Assembly: GCF_021654335.1 (NCBI RefSeq)
Contig: NZ_AP023423.1
Location: 590,001 to 654,000, forward strand
Origin: Sideroxyarcus emersonii
GTDB lineage: Bacteria > Pseudomonadota > Gammaproteobacteria > Burkholderiales > Gallionellaceae
Direction of reading: 5' to 3'
DNA length: 64,000 bases
A program made the position numbers and the translations under genes. The notes beneath the pieces are model-generated. The model was not told the origin of the DNA. It did no database searches and was given only the letters and a program-made list of their open reading frames with translations. Shown here one piece after another: positions 1 through 7,994 of the stretch. The stretch's first letter is position 1, and every line of letters begins with the position of its first letter.

Positions 1-1
1 G

Positions 2-493
2 GAATTGCTGGATTGGGTCCAAAAGCGCACAAAGCTGATTGCCACTCAAGATGACCTAAGGCGTGAGTCCGCCAAAATGATCACGAGAGAAGATGTGCAG
101 GCTGTGGATAGTCAGCTCGTAGAGCTGGTCAATTCCTGCAGGGGGCAGCGAACGGTGGTAGTTGATTCCCACCCGGTTACGATCGAGGAATTCGGATTTC
201 GGGTAACTCTATTTACAAAGAAACAGCTCGGTGCACTTGCTCCCGATGTGATCGTCTGTCTGTACGCCAACGCCGAGACAATTATTGAGCGCATTTCAAG
301 GAATGCCGCAGGTCGTCCAATGCCGTCTCACTATGAGATCGATTTGCATACTCAACTTCAATGTCAGGTTGCCAGTATTTACGCCATTGAGACGGGAGCA
401 TCGCTCTACTACTTGAACGCATCGTGCTCGCCAGACGACTTGCTCGGTAATTTTATGAGCGTTACGGGAATTGGAAGTCCGAACAACAAATAG
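2..493 (+). CDS. Archaeal-type adenylate-kinase-like ATPase, 5' end outside window
   Basis: The reading frame is open to the first base, so the N-terminus with the expected P-loop lies upstream of the window. The visible 163 residues resemble the C-terminal half of archaeal-type adenylate kinases: a hydrophobic strand ending in an acidic/His turn (VVVDSHPVTIEEFG), then PDVIVCLYANAETIIERISR with the Arg-rich lid region, and a C-terminal helix plus 'LNAS'-like ending. Such proteins phosphorylate nucleotides or act as small ATPases; the substrate here is unknown. It is followed after 23 bp by a bis-aminopropyl spermidine synthase-like gene on the same strand, so the two are probably co-transcribed. 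Codon use is more A/T-rich than in the core genes after 5 kb. The family assignment is from recognisable sequence pattern only; a general AAA-like kinase is the alternative. Confidence 0.6.
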   Translation, partial: ELLDWVQKRTKLIATQDDLRRESAKMITREDVQAVDSQLVELVNSCRGQRTVVVDSHPVTIEEFGFRVTLFTKKQLGALAPDVIVCLYANAETIIERISRNAAGRPMPSHYEIDLHTQLQCQVASIYAIETGASLYYLNASCSPDDLLGNFMSVTGIGSPNNK

Positions 494-516
494 TAATTTC
501 AACTCCAGGGGGCTGG

Positions 517-1356
517 ATGTCAAAGAAAAACAATATAGATTTACGCGCGGCGATCAATGCGATATCGGATGTGGTTCAGAATAGGCCGCGTCCATTGCGT
601 GAACTTGATCAAATTTACATGAAGACTGGGGATATGGTTCTGCAGTCCGAGTTGATTGCCAAGTGGGCTGATGGTAAGAGACTTGCTTTTATTGGCGACG
701 GTGACGCGATCAGTATCTGCGTTGCGTACCTTAAGCATCGCGAAATTTTCGATTTCGGTCCCACTGAGATCGCGGTATTTGATTTCGACGAGAGAATTTG
801 CGGAGCGATAGCAAGGTTCGCCGATAAAGAGAAAATCACGAATCTTCGCTCCGTACTCTACAATTGCCTGGATGCTTTCCCGGAAGAAGGAAAGTTCGAC
901 TGTTACTACACTAATCCCCCATGGGGTGCGAGTAACGATGGTGCGAGTGTAAACGTATTCGTTCAGCGGGGTATGGAAGCCGTCGGCTACCAAGGAGAGG
1001 GTACGGTGGTCATAGCTGATGACCACGAGTTGGAGTGGCCACAGCGGGTCCTTGCAGCAACCCAATCATTTTCACTTGAGTCTGGGTTCTATGTGCAAAA
1101 GATGTCTTCCAAATTGCACTTGTACCACCTTGATGACAACCCCAACCTGCGATCCTGCAATCTGGTTTTTAAGTCATTGCCAGGGATAACCCCGCCGGGA
1201 AAATCAGTGGCTGTCGTCGATCCTGTACGGCTAGCAAACTTTTACGGACAAGACCAGCACCCCAGGATTAAATATGTGCGTGAGAAGAAGCGCGTCGATT
1301 ATGGGAAAGCACACGACGACGAATACAAATACGAATATTTTGAGGAGCCGAAATGA
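517..1356 (+). CDS. Bis-aminopropyl spermidine synthase (BpsA)-like protein
   Basis: The 279-residue protein has a Rossmann-type methyltransferase-like core. Near residues 65-75 lies AFIGDGDAISICVAYL (glycine-rich loop), then an acidic strand end (VFDFDERI), and NPPWG near residue 131, the catalytic-loop motif shared by N-methyltransferases and branched-polyamine synthases. The C-terminal part (FYVQKMSSKLHLYHL) fits the BpsA C-terminal domain. Known BpsA enzymes add aminopropyl groups to spermidine; this copy lacks other polyamine genes around it, so the real substrate is uncertain. A G-rich ribosome site (AGGGGG) lies 7-12 bp before the ATG. Its stop overlaps the next start by ATGA, indicating translational coupling with the 192-aa unknown protein. 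Confidence 0.65.
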   Translation: MSKKNNIDLRAAINAISDVVQNRPRPLRELDQIYMKTGDMVLQSELIAKWADGKRLAFIGDGDAISICVAYLKHREIFDFGPTEIAVFDFDERICGAIARFADKEKITNLRSVLYNCLDAFPEEGKFDCYYTNPPWGASNDGASVNVFVQRGMEAVGYQGEGTVVIADDHELEWPQRVLAATQSFSLESGFYVQKMSSKLHLYHLDDNPNLRSCNLVFKSLPGITPPGKSVAVVDPVRLANFYGQDQHPRIKYVREKKRVDYGKAHDDEYKYEYFEEPK

Positions 1357-1931
1357 CCAAAATACTTACGCCGCAGCAGGGTGTTCTCTTCATGAAAGTC
1401 GGCGTCCACGCCAATGAGTCTCTGGAAGATATTATCCAGAGAAAAACCTTGGAAATTGAACAGGCCGGCTTTGCGCTCTGGGGTTATGGGGGTAATACCT
1501 GCCATCCGCGCTCGATGGTTCAGCCATTTGCAAAGATGCACCAGGCGATGGGTGGAAAGATATTTCTTTGCATGCAGGAGATGGAGTCCCACCATTTTGC
1601 CGAGCCGGTCAGAGCGGAGCAGTACTCGGTCGACGGTGACCATTGGCAAGATGTACCGGAGGCAATTAATGTATTGGGCTCCCGATTTGCTCTGGCGATT
1701 AAGGATCTGCACGAAGAGAAATTTATACTGCCGCTGGACAAAACAAGGGTGGCAGTTGGGAATAGCAAGGGAACGTTTGGCCATAACTACATTGCTGGCC
1801 GCGTTGATAAAGCATGTCTTGATTTGTCGGATCAGATTGACATCCCTTCAGCGCCGGAAGAGGCAACCAATATACAAATCAGCTTGGTGGCGGAGCTTTG
1901 TGATCCCTTTGCGGTCTTCTTGAAAAATTAG
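1353..1931 (+). CDS. Unknown protein sharing a motif with the 4019-4882 protein
   Basis: This 192-residue soluble protein has no family I recognise. Residues ~24-48 contain SLEDIIQRKTLEIEQAGFAL, then WGYGGNTCHP. The pattern S-L-x-x-I-[IL]-x-R-K-x-L-E followed by F-x-W-G-x-G reappears in the protein encoded at 4019-4882, so both probably share an N-terminal domain. The gene is coupled to the BpsA-like gene by a 4-bp ATGA overlap and converges with the PIN-like gene, overlapping it by 3 bp. That tight packing suggests one functional unit. No signal peptide or membrane segment is visible. A nucleic-acid or nucleotide-binding role is only a guess. Confidence 0.6.
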   Translation: MTKILTPQQGVLFMKVGVHANESLEDIIQRKTLEIEQAGFALWGYGGNTCHPRSMVQPFAKMHQAMGGKIFLCMQEMESHHFAEPVRAEQYSVDGDHWQDVPEAINVLGSRFALAIKDLHEEKFILPLDKTRVAVGNSKGTFGHNYIAGRVDKACLDLSDQIDIPSAPEEATNIQISLVAELCDPFAVFLKN

Positions 1932-2581
1932 TCTTCTGACGCAAGAACGTTGGGTGCATCCTGTCTCAGGTCCTGAATATAGCTATTAAGCCCCTCAATA
2001 CACGTTTCGTTCTGTACCTCGGGAGAATAGCAACCGAAGCAGCTTGCCAATGCGCTGTCGACGGTTTTGTCGGCGCACACTGCGTTCCGGACTTTCTGAA
2101 TTTCATGGTTGTTTGCGAGCCAATAGAATAATTGCTCCAAACAAATTATTTTTGATTTGAAATTGTTCAAATACGGCTCGGCGGCGTTCAGCACTTCCAG
2201 GGCCTTGATGGCGCGCTTATCACCCGTAAGAATGTGGCCGAGATGACGCGCAAGCAATACCGCGCAAAGAATACTTTCGCCCGTATCAAGTTCCAGATTT
2301 TGTAGTTGCGCCAAGCGTTCAATATTAGCAGCCGTTTCCACTTCTTCGGGGGTCGGCTCAATCTCTTTCAGCATCCCCAGCGCAGCAGTAAACTCAGTAA
2401 GTGCTGCATCTACACCACGTGAGGGTGGACGTTTGCTTAGCTTCTTGCGAACAACAAACTTGGCTGTACCAAGTGCGCCATAAACTTCTTTTTGCAGTCG
2501 CGGTATCGCAAGCATGTCGGCAAATAATCCATATGCAGTTGTTTTATGGAGAACATCGTTGTCCATTAGGGAAGTGACCAA
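1928..2581 (-). CDS. PIN-like domain protein
   Basis: The 217-residue protein shows a PIN-like pattern: paired acids near the N-terminus (MDNDVLHK), a central acidic site in LDTGESILCAVLLARH, and LTGDKRAI near residue 120, the usual third acidic site. PIN-domain proteins are Mg-dependent RNases, often toxins. I chose the TTG start at 2581 because GGGAGG lies 8-9 bp before it and it directly follows the stop of the ImmA/IrrE gene; the first ATG (2566) lacks a ribosome site. The C-terminal half (cysteine-containing, ~residues 145-205) is not recognised. It is the last gene of a leftward HTH-ImmA-PIN operon. Confidence 0.55.
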   Translation of the reverse strand: MVTSLMDNDVLHKTTAYGLFADMLAIPRLQKEVYGALGTAKFVVRKKLSKRPPSRGVDAALTEFTAALGMLKEIEPTPEEVETAANIERLAQLQNLELDTGESILCAVLLARHLGHILTGDKRAIKALEVLNAAEPYLNNFKSKIICLEQLFYWLANNHEIQKVRNAVCADKTVDSALASCFGCYSPEVQNETCIEGLNSYIQDLRQDAPNVLASED

Positions 2582-2582
2582 T

Positions 2583-3590
2583 CTATAGGCCTCCCATTAC
2601 TGCTCTGACGAAATTGGACGTTTCGTCACTCATCAAATCCCACTTGAGTTGCGTCGCTGCAATTTTGTTTACCCCCTCCCATACAGGCAAAGGTTTTTCA
2701 TAAATGTACTGCAGGGATTTTTGCGCAGTCGCCCAATCCTTGTTTGTGTAGGCGTAGCACAATGCCAAGGTCCCTGGTTCAATACGGGATTGGTCTGCAA
2801 CACGCATAACCTCGTTTGCAAGTTGACGCGCACCCCTGCCAGCCCCGGTATTTTCCACTTCAAGTTTCGGGTAGCCTGTTAATAGCTTCAGTGCATATTC
2901 GTCTGCTTCAGTTTCTTCTGGGTCTACTTCTTCAACTCTCTCAGTCGGATCATCCATGTCAATTAGTGCGCCGCCATCTGCAAGATGTCCTCGCGCAATA
3001 TGTCCAATTTCATGGGACAAATGAAAAGCCGTTGAGGCCGGGTAGCTCGCGTCCCTAGCGAGAAGTACCGCATAGCGATCGCCGATCCTTACAGACATCG
3101 CGCACATATTCTTGGCGGCAAGCGGATGAACGCGCAAATGAATCACGGGAATACCAACTCCCCACAAAAATCCAATCAATCCGGTGAGATCAACAAATCG
3201 GCGCGAAGCCAGGATGCTTTTTCTTAACCCGATGGGATCGAGCTCATGCAGGGGGGTGTAGTGCGGGAGACCATTGATGAGCATTCTGCCGAAAGCTATT
3301 CCAAAGGAACTGATCGCCGGTCGAGCGGCCTGCATGTCGCCGCGGAAATTCTTGAACTTGGCGGCGTCTTCCCATATGAATTTTGGCGTCTCATCTTCCA
3401 GAAGGGAGCGGGGGTCGAGGCCTAATTTGCGCGCAAGTGTAAATCGCAGGTCTGCTTGTGATGAAGGTGACGCGTCAGCGGCCTCACTCCACCATTCCGG
3501 CCAGGCAGCCGAAATCATGGACTCAGTCAGCCCGGTAGACTTAATAAGCCTTCTTTTGAATTCGTCAGCACTATTTGGGAAAGGGGTCAC
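2583..3590 (-). CDS. ImmA/IrrE-family zinc metallopeptidase
   Basis: The 335-residue protein carries the zinc-binding HLSHEIGHIARGH motif around residue 195 and the downstream glutamate in ETEADEYALKLL, the arrangement of ImmA/IrrE (M78-like) peptidases. Known members cleave repressors of mobile elements or of the DNA-damage response. About 60 N-terminal residues look helical and may be HTH-like but are degenerate. The start is GTG at 3590 with only a weak ribosome site. It lies 32 bp after the HTH gene and 1 bp before the PIN-like gene, so the likely cleavage target is the neighbouring HTH protein; that link is inference. Confidence 0.75.
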   Translation of the reverse strand: MTPFPNSADEFKRRLIKSTGLTESMISAAWPEWWSEAADASPSSQADLRFTLARKLGLDPRSLLEDETPKFIWEDAAKFKNFRGDMQAARPAISSFGIAFGRMLINGLPHYTPLHELDPIGLRKSILASRRFVDLTGLIGFLWGVGIPVIHLRVHPLAAKNMCAMSVRIGDRYAVLLARDASYPASTAFHLSHEIGHIARGHLADGGALIDMDDPTERVEEVDPEETEADEYALKLLTGYPKLEVENTGAGRGARQLANEVMRVADQSRIEPGTLALCYAYTNKDWATAQKSLQYIYEKPLPVWEGVNKIAATQLKWDLMSDETSNFVRAVMGGL

Positions 3591-3622
3591 CTATAGTCCA
3601 AGATTGTTTGTAGCGCCACATT

Positions 3623-3973
3623 CTAGACTTCCTTGCGGCCCTCAACCCTAAATGATTTCGTACTGCGAATCAACTTGGCGAGTAGCTTGGCATGTGACTC
3701 TGATCCGTCCCATACGGATGCCAATTCCGATACAAGCTTCGTGAATTGGTCTGGTTGCACTTTTACTTCAAATTCAAGAGCTATATTGAAAAAACTGCAA
3801 AGCTTCGTGGCATTGGTTGATTGATTGTGCACACCGTTCAACTTAAAGCGGCGAATTGCATAATAGCCAACGCCTGAAGCACTTGCGAGTTTGTCATAAC
3901 TCAATTTGCTTTGGGTTAGCTGCTCATTTAATTCCCTGGCTACGTCGGGCCAATTTCTTTGCACTTTTTTCAT
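3623..3973 (-). CDS. HTH (XRE-like) transcriptional regulator
   Basis: The 116-residue protein has an N-terminal helix-turn-helix of the XRE/phage-repressor type: LSYDKLASASGVGYYAIRRF followed by a typical third-helix end. The C-terminal ~50 residues are unassigned. It heads the leftward operon HTH-ImmA-PIN and is divergent from the 287-aa unknown gene, with a 45-bp shared control region holding a short palindrome. By analogy with ImmR/ImmA pairs it could repress both directions and be removed by the adjacent peptidase. No clear Shine-Dalgarno sequence precedes the ATG, so this first gene may be poorly translated or leaderless. Confidence 0.65.
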   Translation of the reverse strand: MKKVQRNWPDVARELNEQLTQSKLSYDKLASASGVGYYAIRRFKLNGVHNQSTNATKLCSFFNIALEFEVKVQPDQFTKLVSELASVWDGSESHAKLLAKLIRSTKSFRVEGRKEV

Positions 3974-3980
3974 AATCGGA

Positions 3981-3989
3981 TGCTACAAT
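3981..3989 (+). promoter_or_regulatory. Extended -10 promoter candidate
   Basis: TGCTACAAT matches an extended -10 (TGnTACAAT) in the divergent region between the HTH gene and the 4019 gene. Transcription would start about 7 bp downstream, shortly before the ribosome site AAAGGA at ~4006-4011. No convincing -35 is present, as allowed for extended -10 promoters. Confidence 0.4.
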
Positions 3990-3992
3990 AGC

Positions 3993-4002
3993 GCAAAATT
4001 GC
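3993..4002. promoter_or_regulatory. Short palindrome, possible HTH operator
   Basis: GCAAAATTGC (arms GCAA/TTGC) lies between the extended -10 and the ribosome site of the rightward gene, and 20 bp ahead of the divergent HTH gene. A repressor bound here would block the rightward promoter and could autoregulate the HTH operon. The arm length is short, so chance occurrence cannot be excluded. Confidence 0.3.
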
Positions 4003-4018
4003 AAATAAAGGAATGACT

Positions 4019-4882
4019 ATGCATCTCTCTGACCTTCGTCCCGCGTTGAACGCGACAAGCCAAGAAGTAGCGCACGAAGGTATCCCCTCCGTTTTTTGTT
4101 GGACGAAGATGGGAACGGAAGCAGGTCAGTCCTTGGATCTGATCTTGCGTCGCAAGGAACTGGAAAGAAGATCTGGCCAAGGGCTTTTTGCTTGGGGTAT
4201 TGGGAATTCACTTGGCGTTGCAGCAACGCTCGCGAGGCAAGAGGCGCGGGGTAATGGGGTAGAGGTGCTATTTACGCCCATGCGAAGTGCGGCAAAGCAT
4301 GCGGATGTTTCACCGACTCAAGTGTTGTTATGGCTTGGTTACCATAATGAAGATGGGGTTGAGACTCGGCTGCCAAGTCACATGGTAATAACAAGCCGAG
4401 GAAGCCAAGGGCGAGTTGGGGGACGGCGCTCTCATTACGCTCTACTGTGTGAGGGGCAGCGCGACATAACCGTTCCAGTGAATCTGGGTGTAATTGACGC
4501 AAATAGAGCAAAAAATTTTGCCAGTCTAAATCCACTTGGCGCGTCTCAGGTCACGGCAGTTGTTCGATATCAACCAGCCTGTGATGAACTGCCCGAAAAG
4601 CATTACCCAGTTACCTTTCGTGCAAAGTTGCATGGTGCCGGCTTTGTACGTCTCGCATCTCCTGTTGTGCTGGAAGGCGATCTGGCAAATCTTTACCACA
4701 AAGTCTGCAAGTCAGAGACCGTCGAAGAGTGGCTTGAAGGAACAGCGAGCCTTAGGCAAAAGGCAGAAGAAACGCAAACTCGGCAATCCCCCCAGAAGAA
4801 ACTCTTTGGTGAGGTCTTGGCGAGAAAGACTAGGCCCGAAGAGTATGTATCCCCAAGGATTCAGATCTTAGCGGCGGTATAG
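4019..4882 (+). CDS. Unknown protein with the shared RK-x-LE/F-x-WG-x-G motif
   Basis: The 287-residue soluble protein is not a family I recognise. Near residues 36-60 it has SLDLILRRKELERRSGQG then FAWGIGNS, matching the motif of the 192-aa protein encoded at 1353-1931. The rest contains a predicted beta-rich middle (VLLWLGYHN, SHYALLCEGQRDITVPVNLG, ASQVTAVVRYQP) and a charged helical C-terminus. The ATG at 4019 is preferred over 4013 because AAAGGA sits 7 bp upstream of it. It stands alone, divergent from the HTH operon, and ends the A/T-rich island. Its presence with a motif partner on the other side of the peptidase operon argues that all seven genes move together. Confidence 0.6.
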   Translation: MHLSDLRPALNATSQEVAHEGIPSVFCWTKMGTEAGQSLDLILRRKELERRSGQGLFAWGIGNSLGVAATLARQEARGNGVEVLFTPMRSAAKHADVSPTQVLLWLGYHNEDGVETRLPSHMVITSRGSQGRVGGRRSHYALLCEGQRDITVPVNLGVIDANRAKNFASLNPLGASQVTAVVRYQPACDELPEKHYPVTFRAKLHGAGFVRLASPVVLEGDLANLYHKVCKSETVEEWLEGTASLRQKAEETQTRQSPQKKLFGEVLARKTRPEEYVSPRIQILAAV

Positions 4883-5121
4883 GGTTCATTGATCGGCAGA
4901 AAACCCCATAGTGTAAAGTCGGCTATTGGGGCAGAAAATGGCCGAAATTGGGCTCAAGCATCGAAGTGGTGTTGACGGGCTATTTTGGCTGAATCACCTG
5001 TCGTGTGTCTCCTCCTTTACAAGAGATAAGGAATAATCAGGCATATTTGAATGCTTTGATTATCTTAGGCTACTTGTCTTCCTCTTTATTCAAGCGCGCC
5101 AGTAAGGCCTGCGGCATGGCA
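4883..5121. other. Island edge / intergenic region before glyA
   Basis: About 240 bp without a supportable gene. It stays A/T-rich until ~5090 and then returns to the composition of the core genome. No tRNA, integrase fragment or obvious direct-repeat attachment site is visible by eye. Confidence 0.5.
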
Positions 5122-5130
5122 TGGTAGAAT
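5122..5130 (+). promoter_or_regulatory. Extended -10 promoter of glyA
   Basis: TGGTAGAAT (TGnTAGAAT) lies about 40 bp before the glyA start. A related GTAGAAT or TTAGAAT box occurs ahead of glnS and mlaF in this window, supporting use of this form by the housekeeping sigma factor. No good -35 is seen. Confidence 0.45.
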
Positions 5131-5170
5131 CCGCGCCTTCCTGTTTTTCAACTATTTAGGGATGCAATCC

Positions 5171-6418
5171 ATGTTCTCCAGCAAAAACACCATCGCCGTG
5201 ACCGACCCCGAACTGTGGGCCGCGATCCAGAACGAAAACCGCCGCCAGGAAGATCACATCGAGCTGATCGCCTCGGAAAACTACACCAGCCCGGCGGTGA
5301 TGGAAGCGCAAGGCAGCCAGCTGACCAACAAGTATGCGGAAGGCTATCCCGGCAAGCGCTACTATGGCGGCTGTGAATATGTGGACGTTGCGGAACAGCT
5401 GGCCATTGATCGCGCCAAGGCGCTGTTCGGCGCGGAATACGCCAACGTGCAGCCGCATTCCGGTTCGCAGGCCAACCAAGGCGTGTACGTTTCCGTTCTC
5501 AAACCCGGCGACACCATCTTGGGCATGAGCCTGGCGCATGGCGGACACCTGACCCACGGCGCCACGGTGAACATCAGCGGCAAGCTGTACAACGCCGTCC
5601 AGTACGGGCTGAACGACAAGGAAGAGATCGACTACGACCAGGTGCAGAAACTGGCCAACGAGCACAAACCCAAGATGATCGTGGCGGGCGCATCCGCCTA
5701 CTCGCTGGTCATCGACTGGAAACGTTTTCGTGCCATCGCCGACAGTGTGGGTGCCTACCTGTTCGTGGACATGGCGCATTACGCGGGCCTGGTGGCGGCG
5801 GGCTATTACCCCAATCCGGTCGGCATCGCCGACTTTGTCACTACCACCACGCACAAGACACTGCGCGGTCCGCGCGGCGGCCTGATCCTGGCCAAGGCGG
5901 AGCACGAGAAGGCGCTCAATTCCGCCATCTTCCCGCAACTGCAAGGCGGCCCGCTGATGCACGTCATTGCAGCCAAGGCGGTCGCATTCAAGGAAGCGGC
6001 GAGCAAGGAGTTCAAGGAATACCAGAAACAGGTCGTGGACAACGCGCGCGTGATGGCGAAGGTGCTGACCGAGCGCGGCGTGCGCATCGTCTCCGGTCGC
6101 ACCGACAGTCATGTGTTCCTGGTCGACCTGCGCGCCAAGAAGCTCACCGGCAAGGATGCCGAGGCCGCATTGGGCAAGGCACACATCACCGTGAACAAGA
6201 ATGCGATCCCGAACGATCCCGAGAAGCCTTTCGTGACCTCCGGCATCCGCATCGGTTCGCCCGCCATGACCACGCGCGGATTCAAGGAACTGGAAGCCGA
6301 GAAACTGGCGCACCTGATCGCCGACGTGCTGGATGCGCCGAACGACGACGCAGTGATCGCACGCGTGGTTGGCGAAGTGAAGAAGCTGACCACGCAATTC
6401 CCGGTTTACGGCGCCTGA
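5171..6418 (+). CDS. glyA: Serine hydroxymethyltransferase
   Basis: GlyA converts serine and tetrahydrofolate to glycine and 5,10-methylene-THF, the main source of one-carbon units. The 415-residue protein shows the family's N-terminus ([11 protein letters not shown]), and the PLP lysine sits at residue 229 in [13 protein letters not shown], the same position as in E. coli. Start 5171 is chosen because AGGG lies 9 bp upstream; the upstream ATG at 5162 has no spacing to it. It is followed 9 bp later by nrdR, a common betaproteobacterial order, and the riboflavin genes continue the same direction. Confidence 0.97.
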   Translation: MFSSKNTIAVTDPELWAAIQNENRRQEDHIELIASENYTSPAVMEAQGSQLTNKYAEGYPGKRYYGGCEYVDVAEQLAIDRAKALFGAEYANVQPHSGSQANQGVYVSVLKPGDTILGMSLAHGGHLTHGATVNISGKLYNAVQYGLNDKEEIDYDQVQKLANEHKPKMIVAGASAYSLVIDWKRFRAIADSVGAYLFVDMAHYAGLVAAGYYPNPVGIADFVTTTTHKTLRGPRGGLILAKAEHEKALNSAIFPQLQGGPLMHVIAAKAVAFKEAASKEFKEYQKQVVDNARVMAKVLTERGVRIVSGRTDSHVFLVDLRAKKLTGKDAEAALGKAHITVNKNAIPNDPEKPFVTSGIRIGSPAMTTRGFKELEAEKLAHLIADVLDAPNDDAVIARVVGEVKKLTTQFPVYGA

Positions 6419-6427
6419 GTTGCAATC

Positions 6428-6904
6428 ATGCGGTGTCCATTCTGCAAAGGTCCCAATACCCAAGTGGTGGATACGCGTGAAAGCGAGGAAGGCGACAGCA
6501 TCCGCCGCCGCCGCCGCTGCCTGTCGTGCGACAAGCGTTTCACCACATACGAGACAGTGGAACTGCGCATGCCGCAGGTGGTCAAGCAGAACGGCATGCG
6601 CAGCGAATTCGACGAAGAGAAGTTGCGCACCAGTTTCACCCGGGCGTTGCACAAACGCCCGGTCCCCACCGAACTGGTTGATGCTGCCATCGACCATGTC
6701 ACGCAGCGGATATTTGCCGTCGGCGAACGCGAGATCGGTTCGCGCCAGATCGGCGAGATGGTGATGAAGGAGCTGTTGAAGCTCGACAAGGTCGCCTATA
6801 TCCGTTTTGCCTCCGTGTACAAAAGCTTTCAGGACGTCGGGGATTTCTCCGAAGCCATCGATGCCGTCAAGAACACCAGGCGGCGCAAGAGCGACAAGCA
6901 ATGA
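6428..6904 (+). CDS. nrdR: Transcriptional repressor NrdR
   Basis: NrdR senses ATP/dATP and represses ribonucleotide reductase genes. The 158-residue protein begins with a zinc ribbon (CPFC at residues 3-6, CLSC at ~31-34) followed by the ATP-cone domain, and has the family's usual length. Its stop overlaps the ribD start by 4 bp (ATGA), so translation of ribD is coupled to it. Confidence 0.96.
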   Translation: MRCPFCKGPNTQVVDTRESEEGDSIRRRRRCLSCDKRFTTYETVELRMPQVVKQNGMRSEFDEEKLRTSFTRALHKRPVPTELVDAAIDHVTQRIFAVGEREIGSRQIGEMVMKELLKLDKVAYIRFASVYKSFQDVGDFSEAIDAVKNTRRRKSDKQ

Positions 6905-7992
6905 ATGCAGCGGACAGCCAGTGGATGGCGCGGGCGCTCCGTCTGGCAGAGCGGGGGCTGTGCTCGACGAGCCCGAACCCGCGTGTCGGCTGCGTGCTGG
7001 TAAAGGAGGGGAAGAGCATCGGCGAAGGCTGGCATGTGCGTGCCGGCGAACCGCACGCCGAGGTGCATGCGCTGCGGGCGGCGGGTGCGGCGGCACGGGG
7101 CGCGACCGCATATGTGACACTGGAACCCTGCAGCCACCACGGACGTACTCCGCCCTGCGCCGATGCGCTCATCGCGGCGGGAATCCGGCGCGTGGTCGTG
7201 GCGATGCAGGATCCCAATCCGCTGGTTGCCGGACAGGGACTCGATAAACTGCGCGCCGCCGGGATCGCGGTCGAATGCGGTCTGATGGAAGCGGCAGCAC
7301 GGGAATTGAACATCGGTTTCATTTCGCGCATGACCCGCGGCATGCCCTGGGTGCGCAGCAAGATCGCGGCCAGTCTGGATGGCCGCACCGCACTGGCCAA
7401 CGGGGTCAGCAAATGGATCACCGGTGAGGCGGCGCGGCGCGACGTACAGCACTGGCGGGCGCGTTCCTGCGCGGTGCTGACCGGCAGCGGGACGGTGCGG
7501 GCAGACGATCCCCGGCTGGATGTGCGAGAGGTCGAGGTCGGGCGGCAACCATTGCGCGTGGTGCTGGACAGCAGCCTGCACATTGCACCCGAGGCCAGGG
7601 TATTGCGCGGCGGACCGACGCTGGTTTACACGGCAATCCCGGATGCCGCTAGGCATCAGGCACTGCAGGCCGTTGGTGCCGAGGTGGCGTTGCTGACGGG
7701 AGAGCGGGGCAGGGTAGATCTGGCTGCCGTGCTGCAGGACCTTGCCCGGCGCGGTATCAACGAGGTGCTGGTGGAAGCGGGACGTACCCTGAACGGTGCG
7801 CTGCTTGAAGCCGGACTGGTGGACGAACTGGTGCTGTACCTCGCGCCGAAACTGCTGGGCGACGCAGCGCGCGGCCTGGCGGAACTGGGCGCGCTGACGC
7901 AGTTGCAGCAGGGCACGGATTTGAAATGGCAGGATGTGCGGCAAGTAGGCGATGATTTGCGCATCATTGCGACAATTAACAAGGGGAAGTGA
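6901..7992 (+). CDS. ribD: Bifunctional riboflavin deaminase/reductase RibD
   Basis: RibD carries out steps two and three of riboflavin synthesis from the GTP product: pyrimidine deamination and ribose reduction. The 363-residue protein has the deaminase zinc site HAEVHAL (~residue 50) with [14 protein letters not shown] (~residues 74-87), then a reductase domain with [11 protein letters not shown] and [10 protein letters not shown]. It overlaps nrdR by 4 bp and is followed 2 bp later by riboflavin synthase. Confidence 0.96.
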   Translation: MNAADSQWMARALRLAERGLCSTSPNPRVGCVLVKEGKSIGEGWHVRAGEPHAEVHALRAAGAAARGATAYVTLEPCSHHGRTPPCADALIAAGIRRVVVAMQDPNPLVAGQGLDKLRAAGIAVECGLMEAAARELNIGFISRMTRGMPWVRSKIAASLDGRTALANGVSKWITGEAARRDVQHWRARSCAVLTGSGTVRADDPRLDVREVEVGRQPLRVVLDSSLHIAPEARVLRGGPTLVYTAIPDAARHQALQAVGAEVALLTGERGRVDLAAVLQDLARRGINEVLVEAGRTLNGALLEAGLVDELVLYLAPKLLGDAARGLAELGALTQLQQGTDLKWQDVRQVGDDLRIIATINKGK

Positions 7993-7994
7993 CC

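Noticed and set aside
4883..5121. Integration attachment site at the island edge
   Set aside because: No integrase, tRNA or clear direct repeat could be seen; the left edge is outside the window.
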